Below, in pieces: positions 34,740 to 45,782 of a stretch of DNA of 64,000 bases. The position numbers and the translations under genes are program-made. Every line of letters begins with the position of its first letter. Within the stretch, counting starts at the first letter, position 1. The DNA comes from Isoetes taiwanensis (Eukaryota; Streptophyta; Lycopodiopsida; Isoetales; Isoetaceae). The DNA lies in the NCBI GenBank assembly GCA_021234155.1, contig JAJEKV010000052.1:5249606-5313605 (forward strand), given 5' to 3'. The notes beneath the pieces are model-generated. The model did not search any database, was not told the origin of the DNA, and saw only the letters and a program-made list of their open reading frames with translations.

Positions 34740-34900
34740 GAGTGTCTGGAAGGGGTTTTTTTCCTCATGTTTTCGTACGTATACTAGGGCTTTAAATCCC
34801 CCTCCTACTGACAGTCTAAAGTTTTTTCTCCACGGAAGGGGTGTTTTTCCAACACTTTTACGTACATATATAGGGGTGTTTCTCCTCACCCTAAGCAGCA
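34740..34900. repeat. Degenerate tandem pair around ggaaggggtNtttttcc
   Basis: Two units of roughly 90 bases, each starting GGAAGGGGT-TTTTTCC and containing a cgta(c)gtata-tagggNtt block: about 34747-34835 and 34836-34900. Function unknown. Confidence 0.45.
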
Positions 34901-35542
34901 GGTGGCATATGCTCATGTGATAAAGGCGAATCCTCCCGGTAACCAAAACAATGTTTTCACAGCCAAAGAAGTAATTCTTCAATTTTTAAGAGCTTTTCAT
35001 CCTATTTTCATAGATATATCTCTTATGTCATTATCTAATGTATGTTGTTAAGCATAGTGACCATAGTAGCATGTTCATTTGGAATTCTATTTATAGCTAC
35101 AATCAGTAGCATTTGCATTTGGATTCAAGTTATGATTTAACATGATTGGTTAAACGTGTTGATGAACTAGTTCTAATAAACAATGGATTTCAATCCACCA
35201 TGCCCTGATCCAGCATGGGTATTCGACATACTGACACACTCATATCCAAATGCCAACACCGTGCTTCTTCAAGATTCAGTGGCAAGCTTACAAGTCCTTA
35301 TACATGGAAAATGTATGCTTGCTTAAACCTACTTGAAACATCATTCTTGCTGCTAATGTGAAATTGAGACAAAAACCAAATCCATACTCACAAGAGCTAT
35401 GCCTACTTGAAAGGGATGTAGTTGCTACCATTATTTGCAAAGAAATTTCCTAGAATCTACAAAACACGCAATGAACCAAGGCAATGAATAAAACCCAAAA
35501 CGAGAAGAGCAAAAACTCAGGAACAATTTCTTTACCAGTTCT
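34901..35542. other. Intergenic, nothing recognised
   Basis: AT-rich flank of the copia element; no frame or repeat worth naming. Confidence 0.45.
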
Positions 35543-35547
35543 ATTCC

Positions 35548-36172
35548 TGATAAGATTTGAAGATAATATACTCAAGAAACTGATAAGATTGATGTCTAGC
35601 AAGATTTACAACTTTATGATCTTAGTGAAAAGCCAAAAAGTGGTCACTAATTTTCACTTGATCATGTACACGTCAATAATCATCATACAAATCAATAACA
35701 TAGCGCCCATAATCTCCTCCTCTCTTGTAACACCCCTGCAAGTGCGCTCCATCTGTGCATCACTCCAGCATTTATATATATATTTACTTTCCAATCTGAG
35801 TACATCCACTTGACAATTTGTGCATCCCTTTATATAGAAAGTTCTACAACTTGCCTAAAAATCCGGAGTAGATAGACTTGCTGACCTTAAATTTCGGCCC
35901 TAGTTGACTTTGACTTTGGTGGTCAACTCAAAACCCTAAGTGGCGGGCGGGGGTAGGTGGCGATTTCTAGCGAGCCTAGCAACACCCGGGTAGTACCTGC
36001 CCGCCACCTTTGACTTTGACCCGCCCCTTTGACTTTGACCTCACGCCCTTTGCTTCTCATAGGTCGGTATGCACATTCTAATCCACTGCCACTTGCTTCT
36101 CATAGATTAGAATGTAATATCACATGTCAAAAGCTCTCCCATTTACATGACTTATATCTTTGAAACCCTTCA
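35548..36172 (-). repeat. 3' LTR of copia 1
   Basis: On the - strand TGAAGGGTTTC...CTTATCA. The GC-rich middle contains repeated tttgactttga blocks near 36000-36040. It differs from the other LTR in small patches such as ctgaccttaaatttcggccc against gtttaccttaaatttctta. Confidence 0.9.
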
Positions 36173-36740
36173 CTCCTCCTTGACTTATAAATTACGCTAC
36201 ATTTAATTGCTCTGAATTTTACAAATTTTACCTCGACAATGCTTTTGTAAACACATACGCTACTTGACTATTGGTTTCACATATCTCATTTTGTATGAGA
36301 TTCTTCTCTCTAAATCTCGTATGAAGTGCATACTTAGTTCAATGTGCTTGGTTCGTCATGGAATCTTTGGATTTTTTACAATTGCAATGCAACTCGGATT
36401 TGTCGGTCCATATTTACATGTAGGATCTTTTGCATACATCCTAACTCATCCAACAATCTTCTTAACCAAACTAATTCTCTGGCAGCTAAGGATGATGCGG
36501 CATATTACGCTTCACCAACTCATTACCACCGGCCGCTTGTTTCTTGCACCTCCGGGTTATGACACCTCCTCCTAAATATATAGCATAGCCGTAAGTAGAT
36601 TTCCTTGTATGCGAGATCTCCTCCCCAATGCATCACTATAACAAGTCATAGTTAGGTTTTCTTGAATCAAAACATATACCATGAGTTTGTGTTCCCTTTA
36701 GATATTTGAGAACTTCGCTTATGCCTCCCAAATGTTCTTT
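36173..36740 (-). pseudogene. Copia 1 RNase H region
   Basis: On the - strand, out-of-frame pieces of the copia RNase H are readable next to the purine tract: a block resembling LHVNMDRQIRVALQL, then FHDEPSTL, then NSQVAYVFTKAL. These correspond to the conserved C-terminal end (..A...IA.NP..H.R.KHI....H..R..., QLADIFTKAL). At least three frame changes separate the pieces. The enzyme would remove RNA from the RNA-DNA hybrid during reverse transcription. Confidence 0.65.
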
Positions 36741-38200
36741 TTTGTAGCATCATGATTCCTTCTGCTCAAGATGTTTACAAGATAGGCAATGTCGTCGTGT
36801 GCTATTTGCCAAAAAGAGTAGGCACCCAATCAATGCTCTATATGGTACATTTTCCATTTCATTTTCTTTCATCATTTGAGACGTTGTGAACATCGGTCGA
36901 CCTATGCCTGTTGTCATTGGAATTTTGGATGGCTTTGCCTCAACCGGCTTGAACCTTTTGAGCATATTTTCTATATGTGTTCTTTGATGCAATTTTATCC
37001 ATTTTACTTCCTATCCCCTGATAACCTCAATTCCAAGAACCTTTCTCAGTTCACCCGGATCGACATTTGAAACCTTGACTTTAAAATGCTTTTTGCACCT
37101 TTGAGGATTTTCAAAGAATTTGCAATCATGATACAATCATCCACATATAAGGCTATCATGCAATATTCTCCATCTTCTTCAAATCTATAGAGATTTCCAT
37201 CATTATGTAACTTTTCAAAGCCCCGTTCTTGTAAGAAACCATTTATACATAAGTACCATTCTCTTGGTGATTTGTTTCACCCATAGACTGCCCTATTGAG
37301 TTTCCGACCATATCCTTGCCATGTGAATATCCCCGAGCTTGCTTCATATAAGCCTCCTCCTCAAGTGTGGCATTTTAAGAATGCTTTGTTTTCACATCCA
37401 TGTGATGCGGCTCTAAATTTAATGCATTTGCCATAGCAAGCAAAACTCTAATGCTCGTGAGCTTGACTATAGGAGAATAGGTTTCATCATAATCTCTTCC
37501 CTTTTTACGTGTTGTAACCTTGAGCAACCGGATCTTGCCTTAAATTTCTTGCTGCCATCGATTTACTTTTACTTTGTACAACCACTTGCTTCCAATTACA
37601 TTCTCCTTTTGCTATCAGCCTTGACAAGGTCATAAGTTTTAGTTTCTTCAAAGGATTTGAGTTCATCATTCATGGCGCCTATCCACTTATCTTTGTCCCG
37701 ACTTTGTAGAGCATCTTCAAAGTTTTGTGGAATGATTTCATCTTCTAAAATAGCCATAATCTGCTCGGCTCAAATGTAACGTGTCTCCTACTTTTCCCTG
37801 ACTCATCTACGCCATATAATTTTCCCCTCCTCTAGTTTAGCTTCTTCTACTAATTTTTCTTTGAGTTTTCCTTTTCTTTTTTTCCATATGATGATCAATT
37901 GACTCCCGACCTTCCATGCGCACTTCGGAGTCTCCATTTCGGTTTGCATTGTTGGACTCTCCATTTCTTGTACTCAAGTCCCTTTTCTTCTTCATAATCA
38001 TCTCGCATCATCTAAATCAAACATAGGCATCTCTGGTCTTGTTGTGACAATTTTGGTTCCCTTTTTGTATCTATCTTTATAAAGTATGTGCTCATTAAAT
38101 AAGACATCTCTGTGACTAATCTGAGTCTTTGATTAAGGACATATATTCTATATCCTTTAGAATGCTCATCATAGCCTACAAGAAATCCAACTTCAGCCTT
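36741..38200 (-). pseudogene. Copia 1 reverse-transcriptase region
   Basis: The catalytic YVDD motif is readable at 37136-37147 (context ALYVDDCIMIANS). The frame at 36992-36750 holds KIPMTTGIGRP and NVPYRALIGCLLFLANSTR, which is the conserved S..YR..IG.L.YL...TRPD region after the polymerase core. Upstream blocks typical of the copia RT are broken into short frames between 37200 and 38200. The enzyme copies the element RNA into cDNA; this copy is not functional as read. Confidence 0.75.
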
Positions 38201-38209
38201 GTTGTCTAA

Positions 38210-39000
38210 TTTCTTTTCTCAATTCGAGGGAACATGTGCATAAACTAAACATCCAAATGCTTTTAGCTTCTCATAGTTTATATTTTTATCTGGATTCCAT
38301 ATAGCATCTGGGATGTTTCCCTTTAAACTTGCTGTAGGCAGCATGTTTTGTATTAACACAGCAGTTTGTAACGCCTCTTCCCAAAGCTTGTTGGGCAGAC
38401 CACTTCCTTTTATCATGGCTCTGACTGCATCCATTAATGTCCTGTTCTTTCTTTCTGAAACTCCGTTTTGCTGAGGTGAGTATCTGCAGGTTAACTGTCT
38501 CTTAATTCCCTGAGACCTGTAATTGTTTAAATTGCTTTGCAAGATATTCACCTCCTCTATCCGATCTAATACATTTGAGTTTGAGATTGGTCTCTCTTTC
38601 CATTTCAGCCACATATTGTTTGAAAACACTCAATGCTTGAGATTTTTTTGTCAAACAATATGTTCTACATTTTCTCGCTATAGTCATCGTGAGCGTTATA
38701 AAGTATCTTTTATTGGTTACGCTTTTGCACATTTAAGGGACCACATAAATCAAGATGCACTAACTCAAGAATTTGTTTGAGCCCTTGTTTTACTTTTAGC
38801 AAATGGCGGCTGTTTAGTTTGCCCAAAGCACATCCTTCACAAATAAACTCATTTGACTTCTTTGTCATGATAATTTATGTAACCTTGCTTAAGCAACCAT
38901 TTCAAATTTTTGCAATTTGTGTGCCAATCTTTTATGCCATAGATCTACACTCTCTTCTTGAATTGTATTTATGCTATGATGCACAACACTATCCATCTCA
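38210..39000 (-). pseudogene. Copia 1 integrase region
   Basis: Frames at 38732-38502 and 38629-38219 hold KCIRSDRGGEYLAKQF (the second catalytic Asp region) and CRYSPQQNGVSERKNRT with its catalytic Glu (E of SERKN). They continue with MLPTASLKGNIPDAIWNP and AFGCLVYAHVPS, the usual C-terminal landmarks of copia integrase. One frame change lies between the two catalytic blocks, near 38510. Upstream, at about 38770-39000, the GAG-pre-integrase zinc-binding region is present only in fragments. The integrase would insert the cDNA and create the 5-bp duplication seen around the element. Confidence 0.8.
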
Positions 39001-39279
39001 AATAGATTGCCAACTCTTTTAGCAAAAACTTCAATTCATTGTTCGAAATACATTACATTTGTCTCCTTCAAACACAACTCTATATCCCAAATCACAAAAG
39101 GCGACTAACGTAAATTAAATTTACGATTATGGGTCGGGACACACAAAACATCTTCTATATTCACAATATTGCCTTCAAGATCTTCTAACTGCAGCAAACC
39201 CCTTCCTTTTACTTCTTGAAGAGCTCCATTTCCAACTTGTATTTTTAAGAGCTCGTGGTTGATATATTCTTCAAAAGCT

Positions 39280-39340
39280 CAGTAGATTGGACTACTGATC
39301 TTTCAGCTCCACTATCAACTATCAAATGATCAGATTCATT
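39280..39340 (-). pseudogene. Copia 1 protease active-site region
   Basis: The phrase LIVDSGAERSVV is encoded on the - strand, with DSGA at about 39305-39319. This is the aspartic protease active site (D-S/T-G) of copia polyproteins, which releases Gag and Pol products. Flanking protease sequence is short and broken. Confidence 0.75.
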
Positions 39341-39393
39341 AGTGCCAACACTTTCATGCACAATAGCAAATTCAATGTTTACCTCATCCTCGT

Positions 39394-40070
39394 CTATTTC
39401 CTCAGTAACCCCTTTTTCATTGATCTCTGTTCTTGAGCAACATATGCTTTCTCATAGCCTCGACCTCTTCCTCTTCTTTGATCTGCCCCGCTAGATTCTC
39501 CTCTTCCTCTAGCTTTTCCAAAACTCTTTGGTGTTGGGCATTTTGATGCAGCGTGACCTCTTCCTCCACATGTATAGCAATTAAACTCTTTCTTAAGCTT
39601 AGGGCACTCATTCTTATAGTGTCCTGACTCATGACAGTTATAGCACACAATCTTTTCCTTTCTCTTTACAATCAAAACTTCAGGTATCTTGATTTTGCCT
39701 TAAGATCTTCTTTTGTTCCCATTCAGTTCTTAAGGTAGTTTCAGCTTCTTCCCTAGACTTGCATGAATTCCTTATGAATAAGGCCAGAGTCTCATTGTCA
39801 CCTATGGCTCTTGATATCTGTAGGACCTGACTTCTCTCTCGAGATTTCAACTCCGTATTACCATGCAAATCTACTATTAAGTTATCAAACTTGTTAAAAA
39901 AAAACTCTCCCACATCTTCATCCTCACTTAATTTTAAACCTCTTAATTCATTTTCAAGTAGGTCTATCTCGAGAGGAAGTTTTTCCTCATAATGTTTCCG
40001 TGAAACTTCCACATGTCTCTAGGTCCAAGAGATCTAAGCTTAAGGCGTATAGAGGACTTACCTTGCATGA
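39394..40070 (-). pseudogene. Copia 1 gag with two CCHC zinc knuckles
   Basis: The frame at 40012-39680 holds the capsid-like helical part (LPLEIDLLENELRGLKL, VGEFFFNKFDNLI). After a break the frame at 39675-39394 has two zinc knuckles, CYNCHESGHYKNECP and CYTCGGRGHAASKCP, followed by an Arg/Gly-rich tail. Gag packages element RNA. A short upstream piece near 40060-40030 on the - strand (IISCKV) matches the N-terminal gag of copia 2, so the two elements belong to one lineage. Frame breaks lie near 40030 and 39680. Confidence 0.85.
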
Positions 40071-40376
40071 GATGATCCCTTGCGCTTCTTTGGCCTTAGC
40101 TTGCGAGAGACTTCCCTCCCTGTTGAGCCACTAACTCCACTGCGGCATCGGCCGCTTTAGACTTCTGCTTGGCCTTCACCGCAGACTCTGCAGACTCGAT
40201 ACCTGCTCAAAATCCCCGTTTGAGCACTCACAATCCCATCTGGATCTACCGGACTCGCAGGTCTTCAACCTCTAACACATATTTGATGGCATCCTTCCAT
40301 ACCTGGGAACCCCTGGTCCACCTTTTATACACATCTATTGTGTTCAAAGAACTTGCAGCAGAAATCTACTAGACAT

Positions 40377-40393
40377 GTTGTGGCTCGATACCA
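40377..40393 (-). other. Primer-binding site of copia 1
   Basis: TGGTATCGAGCCACAAC on the - strand, one base downstream of the 5' LTR. It starts with the TGG that pairs with the CCA end of a tRNA. It is close to, but not identical with, the initiator-Met type TGGTATCAGAGC. Confidence 0.75.
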
Positions 40394-40394
40394 A

Positions 40395-41016
40395 TGATAA
40401 GATTTGAAGATAATATACTCAAGAAACCCGATAAGATTGATGTCTAGCAAGATTTACAACTTTATGATCTTAGTGAAAAGCCAAAAGTGGTCACTAATTT
40501 TCACTTGATCATGTACACGTCAATAATCATCATACAAATCAATAACATAAGCCCATAATCTCCTCCTCTCTTGTAACACCCCGCAAGTGCGCTCCATCCG
40601 TGCATCACTCCGGCAAGATTATATATATATTTACTTTCCAATCACAAAGTACATCCACTTGACAATTTGTGCATCCCCTTTATATAGAAAGTTCTACAAC
40701 TTGCCTAAAAATCCGGAGTAGATAGACTTGGTTTACCTTAAATTTCTTAGTTAGTTGACTTTTGACTTTGGTAGTCAACTCAAAACCCTAAGTGGCGGGC
40801 GGGGGGAGGTGACGATTTCTAGCGAGCCTAGCAACACCGGGTAGTACCGCCGCCACCTTTGACTTTGACCCGCCCCTTTGACTTTGACCCATCCCCAACG
40901 CTTCTCATAGGTCGTTATGCACATTCTAATCCATCGCCATGCTTCTCATAGATTAGAATGTAATATCACATGTCAAAGCTCTCCCATTTACATGACTTAT
41001 ATGCTGAAACCCTTCA
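40395..41016 (-). repeat. 5' LTR of copia 1
   Basis: TG...CA boundaries matching 35548-36172, then the ATTCC duplication at 41017-41021. It would contain the element promoter. Patches around 40610-40660 and 40735-40760 differ from the other LTR. Confidence 0.9.
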
Positions 41017-41021
41017 ATTCC

Positions 41022-42710
41022 ATTTTTTAGTGATGCAAAAGAGTACAAATTTTATTTCAGCAAAGCTCATAGCAATCCAAAAATGAATCCTCGGGAGTCC
41101 TAGTCGTATCCATACTAAGCTCAAACTCGCACCACCACCATGCTTGTCGTATCCATATGACTTTCAAACCAAATCTTCATATGGTAAGTACTAACCTAAT
41201 AAAAAAAAAAAACACATATCGTTCACGCAGATGTTTTATACAACATATACTTGGTGCTGCATCCCCCTTGAAGTGATACCACACTTAGTTCATATGAAGT
41301 GCTTATATAATAATTGAAATCAACATATAGCTATGTTAGCAAAGTTCTATTCAAGCTTTTGGAGAAGCGTCTACCTACAAAAGGAAAAATCTAGCTTATG
41401 ACAAGCAATACAAATTGGGAAAAAAACTACATAATGCCTTTATGATGTTTCTTGGGAAAAACTACAAAATGCCCTTATGTTTTGGCATATTTCATCACAC
41501 AACCCTAACTTTTCATAAATTTGCCAAATGCAGAGGAAAATAGAAGAACTAAAATAGCAGCAAAAGTATGCATCAGCGAAAAAAGCAAGTGATAGGTGAC
41601 ATGTATGTTGTATACTTTAAATGTATCTCTCTAGGGTCAAGTTTAATTAACAAATTTGGCCGAATGAAGCATCGAAGCATTGGGTATTAGTAACATACCA
41701 AATCTGATGAATAGATATCTTCACCATTTTATTTGATTGTTTTTACGCTTGCCAGAAAGGTATTATATATTATGGTTACCTCATGCATTGACAATAAACA
41801 TTTGAGCTAGACATCCTATTGTGGCCATTCTCATTAAATTATTTTGGAGGGAATTTACTTTAAGAAACTCATGGTGGCCTAGACTTTTCTGCCTATTGCA
41901 GACCCGAGAGACTCAAAAGTTCCACATATTAATTGCTTTAATGTTCTAGTTATAAAGGAGCAAGTGAGCACCATTATGCATTTAAATGTCAAAAAACCAT
42001 CATCACATTGAGTGCATGTTGAATCTACATCATCACATTCTATTAAAAAGAACAATTTACAAAAGAAGCAAATTCTGCCTCTCATAATGCAAAAATAGAA
42101 CAATTTAATGGAGAGTGCATGTATGAGAGTATGCATGAGAGATTGAAATTAAGGAGCAAGGAAATTGATCCTTTTATAACATTCTTAACGTTGCTTAGAT
42201 ACAAAATGAACCATTCTCACATGTGTAGACCTAGAGCACAACAATTGTTGCATTCTTATATCTTTAGCATTTCTTATGGTTAATGAAGCACAAAGCTTTT
42301 GAGAGCCCTTAGGCACAACTTAAACTTGAGTACTAGAGTAAGTGAAAACCAATTTCTCTATGGATTTGCCTAATTATATTAGATTGACAAGGAGTTTGAG
42401 CTAAGTAGCTTTCCATTCATACAGGCTCTCCAACTTATGCCCACCAACTTATGCCCAACAATGCTGGGCACCGTTATTAGTGTTTAAATAAGATGCATAT
42501 TGAGATCTTAATCCACATTCATCTTAGGCTATCTTATGAATCTAGATATCTCATGAACCTAGAATTTAATCAAGATATTTTTATAAACACATTTCCTTGA
42601 AATGTACTATTGAGCTAAGAGATCTTACTCACAATTGAGAAGGAAGACAACCCTTATGCCTACAGGCCTTTTTGGGCTTACAGATAAGTTGTAAATGGAA
42701 AGTTACATGG
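41022..42710. other. AT-rich intergenic stretch
   Basis: No recognisable gene or element. The repeated phrase gggaaaaactacaNaatgcc occurs twice near 41418 and 41453. Confidence 0.45.
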
Positions 42711-42711
42711 A

Positions 42712-42880
42712 AGAGTGAGCTGCTAGCTAATCAAGAACATGATCGAAAGCTGCACCTTTGCAACGCAAATTGAAAACACGACCGCATCATTCTGCAGGTG
42801 TGAGCTGCTAGCTATTCAAGAATATGATCGAAAGCAGCATCTTCATAACCAAAATCGCACACGACCACGTCATCCTGCAA
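42712..42880. repeat. Tandem duplication, two units of about 83 bases
   Basis: Two adjacent units start with gtgagctgctagct and contain catgatcgaaagc or tatgatcgaaagc and acacgaccNcNtcat, ending in ctgca. They differ at about one base in six, so the duplication is not recent. Confidence 0.75.
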
Positions 42881-43283
42881 AACAATGGCATGAACACAAG
42901 GCCCCGAGCCCACTAACACCAAAGGCGATGCAACCACTCTTGCCAACAACTCTCAAAAGCTAACAGGCTGCAATACCATCAATACAGATAAAACCATGAC
43001 AGCCCAAGACATGTACCAACATAAGCCACCAAGGTTTTATAACTATAAAACTGTCACCAAAGCTTTAAAACCATAAAGAAGCCACCAAGACTCTAAAACC
43101 ACAAACCAACAGACTATAACAATAACCAAGGCAGGTCATAAGGTCGAAAATGATAATTGAAGAAAATAGCACACGTATCAACAGAGAAAGGAAAAAAAAA
43201 AAAAAAAAACCCTCCTAGTTTATCTAAACAGACTTTAAGCCATTTAGACCCAATTTTGGAATTAAAAGACTTTCAATTGCAAT

Positions 43284-43316
43284 CTTAGATTAGACCAGGT
43301 GACAGTCTAATCTAAG
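43284..43316. repeat. Perfect 12-bp hairpin
   Basis: CTTAGATTAGAC (43284-43295) and GTCTAATCTAAG (43305-43316) are exact reverse complements with a 9-base loop. It lies in non-coding AT-rich sequence, 70 bases after an A run. No role can be assigned. Confidence 0.8.
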
Positions 43317-44690
43317 CCCTGATCTCAGGCTTTTTTTTTTAAGAAAAATGAAAAATACAAATAAGGACAGGTTTATGAAACATTGGCCAAATAGACAAAA
43401 CGATTCAAAAGATATAGGAGATCACCATCAGACTATATGGAAGATTTTTTGAGCTTTGAATTCAAATAGATGATAAAACATGTACCAATATCCAAAAAAA
43501 AAGAACTTAATGGTAAGATATGAACCACAAATCTAAGAAAAAAAATTTATCAGACCAACGTCATCAAGTAGAAGTTAAAATATAGAATGGAAATCATTTT
43601 TTGATGTCATCAATAGAATTGTAACCCTTCTTATCCAACCTCCTAGTTAATAGGCATCACAAAATACGCCTAAGATAAGAGAGGATCTTAGATAGCACCA
43701 ATCTGGAAAACTTGACGATTTGAGTAGTAGCTTTGCTCAATCCTTAACCATAAACCACATGGAGGGATAAGTCCAGTTACCTGCAGTAGAACCAAACGCA
43801 AGTTAGCCTGAGAAGGGTAAATGCGTAAGCCACAAACAGGTAAGCAGTGAACTCATCCGGCTTAATGCCTTTCACCATATAATGAACACTTAATAATTTA
43901 ATAAGACTCAAGTAGTTTAAGAAAATAAATTTGTTAAATTGATACAACGAAAATACAGAGTTTAGATTCAGAATTAGTGTACAGCTTATGAAATAGTTAC
44001 AGGAAATTTCTGTTGTTTCCCATGGTCTTCAACCTGCTGAAAAACTTACAAATAAGCATTTTTCAGCCTGTTCAATTTTGTGGCAGCATAGAAGGCTATA
44101 TGTTTAATCTATGCAAGTAAAAGCTAGAGAAACGAAGCTAAAATACACATTCTGTTTATATCCATGTCATATAAAAAAAACGTTACTCAATGGGCATAAG
44201 ATTTTAGCACACCAAGGCATAACTACATAGTTAATCATTTACTGCAGAATAAGTGCAAGAAGAATTATCACCAGCAATTTTAAGACTTAATTTGATAAAA
44301 TATAATAGCAATTAGAGTGAGAGCAGAGAATTTGGCTAAATATGGATAGAAATGTAGGAGAAGTGACATCTAAACATAGAATAAAGAAATAACTACTCAT
44401 AGGAAATCTATTTGTATTATGGAAAGCTTCAAGTATTTAAATACAAAAGCTAGAAGAATCATGTCATTTATCTGTGATAATGCTAAAAGAACAAGAAAAT
44501 CGTTTAATTTAGAAGTCAGGGAAATAAGTATAAATGAGCATATAAACTTGCAGATCTGATTTACTTGTTCTAGACCCGCGTAATACAACCATTTAACCTT
44601 TCACTAGAAAGATCCCTGTGAAAGCTGGTGTACAGACCCACTCAACGAAATCTAGACTAGATATCTGAGAAGATGGTAATCCTAAGGATA
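43317..44690. other. AT-rich intergenic stretch
   Basis: No gene seen. It could hold 3' exons or introns of the candidate - strand gene at 44.7-45.0 kb, but none could be defined. Confidence 0.4.
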
Positions 44691-44695
44691 AGAAC

Positions 44696-44968
44696 CTGGT
44701 ACGTCAAGTTGCCTGCCTGATCAATTTGGTCTTGTATAGCTGTGGCTGATTTTGCAGAAATAAGCTTGGCTATACAGAACTGTCTACTTTGCTGGTTAAA
44801 TCTTGAATATTCCGAGCAGAGCTCCTTTAATTCTTCTTCAAGAGCAGAACATTGACAAGGGCAGTGGAGAAAAATGATCAGAAGCGAAGTATTTTATGGG
44901 ATCATGTAAACACTACCATTATCTACACCAGCATCTGTCCGTCTATTTGCAGTTCGTATAGGTGCCAT
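44696..44968 (-). CDS. Candidate host gene, two 5' exons, coiled-coil product
   Basis: On the - strand a telomere-box-like TTAGGGTTTG (about 45030), common in plant promoters and leaders, precedes ATG at 44968. Exon 1 encodes MAPIRTANRRTDAGVDN and ends at a GG/GTAGTG donor (44916). A second exon, about 44858-44696, is open for over 40 codons, with ALEEELKELCSEYSRF followed by a Gln/Ala-rich helical stretch, and ends at CAG/GTTCTT. The heptad-like pattern suggests a short coiled coil. The acceptor before exon 2 is unclear and no further exons were found, so this may be a partial or dead gene. Function unknown. Confidence 0.4.
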
Positions 44969-45718
44969 CTTGTGCAAGATAGACAGAATAGGAAGAAATC
45001 CGTTGCCGCCGAGATGCTTTTAGGTTAAGGGCAAACCCTAATCGTGGAAAAGGAAATGCTTTAAGGAAATTTAGAAGCAAATATTTTTTGATTTATTTGA
45101 AATGTATTATACAAGATATGGAGTAGAATTTCAATGCCCAATGGTTACAAAATTTGGAAAATTTTCAACTTGATACTCCTGGATATGAGGCCTATGCAAC
45201 AATCCAATATGAGGTCTATGCAGCTGGGACTTGGAGTCATGGGTTTGAAGATGTTAACACCTTGTTTCAAGATGGGTTACATTTTCAACATAGTAAAGTA
45301 AACGAAAGTTAGTGAAAGTTAATGGGTACAACCCATCTTCAAATGCTGGGTACACTATTACTGCCTAAAATTTGTGTTTAATCAGATGAAATCACGTAGT
45401 TTAGGAAGCTTATTAGCGAAGCAAAGTTAATGAAATTGTTATTTTAGGAATATTCGAATAAGGGAATAAGAGGAAACGGAATATTTTAGCTGTTTTGGGG
45501 AATGGGTAAATTTCTCAATATTCTGCCACTTGGTTAACAGGAAATAGAGGTCAAAGCAAGTTAGAACGCAAGGTCAACTAGGTTGAGAATGTCAAGGTAG
45601 TTGTTTAGACATGTACCTCATATTTGTACAGGATATGTGTCTCAAAACATCCGTTGCTAATAAGGACCACTAGGGGCATGATTTTAAGAAGAATCAAAGT
45701 GATATATTAGTCAATATA

Positions 45719-45782
45719 AAAAAAAAGAGAGAGAGAAAGAGAGAGAGGGTTGTGTGTGTGTGTGTTGGGGGGGAAGGGGGCT
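45719..45782. repeat. Compound microsatellite (A, GA, TG, G runs)
   Basis: An A run, then (GA)n, then (TG)n, then a G-rich run in succession. Confidence 0.9.

Larger units (their letters stand above)
35548..41016 (-). mobile_element. Complete, degenerate Ty1/copia retrotransposon 1
   Basis: Two nearly identical LTRs of about 620 bases (35548-36172 and 40395-41016) bracket a pol region on the - strand with the order gag, protease, integrase, reverse transcriptase, RNase H, which defines Ty1/copia. The target duplication ATTCC is present on both sides (35543-35547 and 41017-41021). A purine tract AAGGAGGAG lies inside the left LTR, and a primer-binding site TGGTATCGAGCCACAAC at 40377-40393, one base from the right LTR. 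The coding part has many frameshifts and stops, so it cannot move by itself as read. Confidence 0.92.

Noticed and set aside
36264-36575. 103-residue + strand frame inside copia 1
   Set aside because: It is antisense to the RNase H region of the element.
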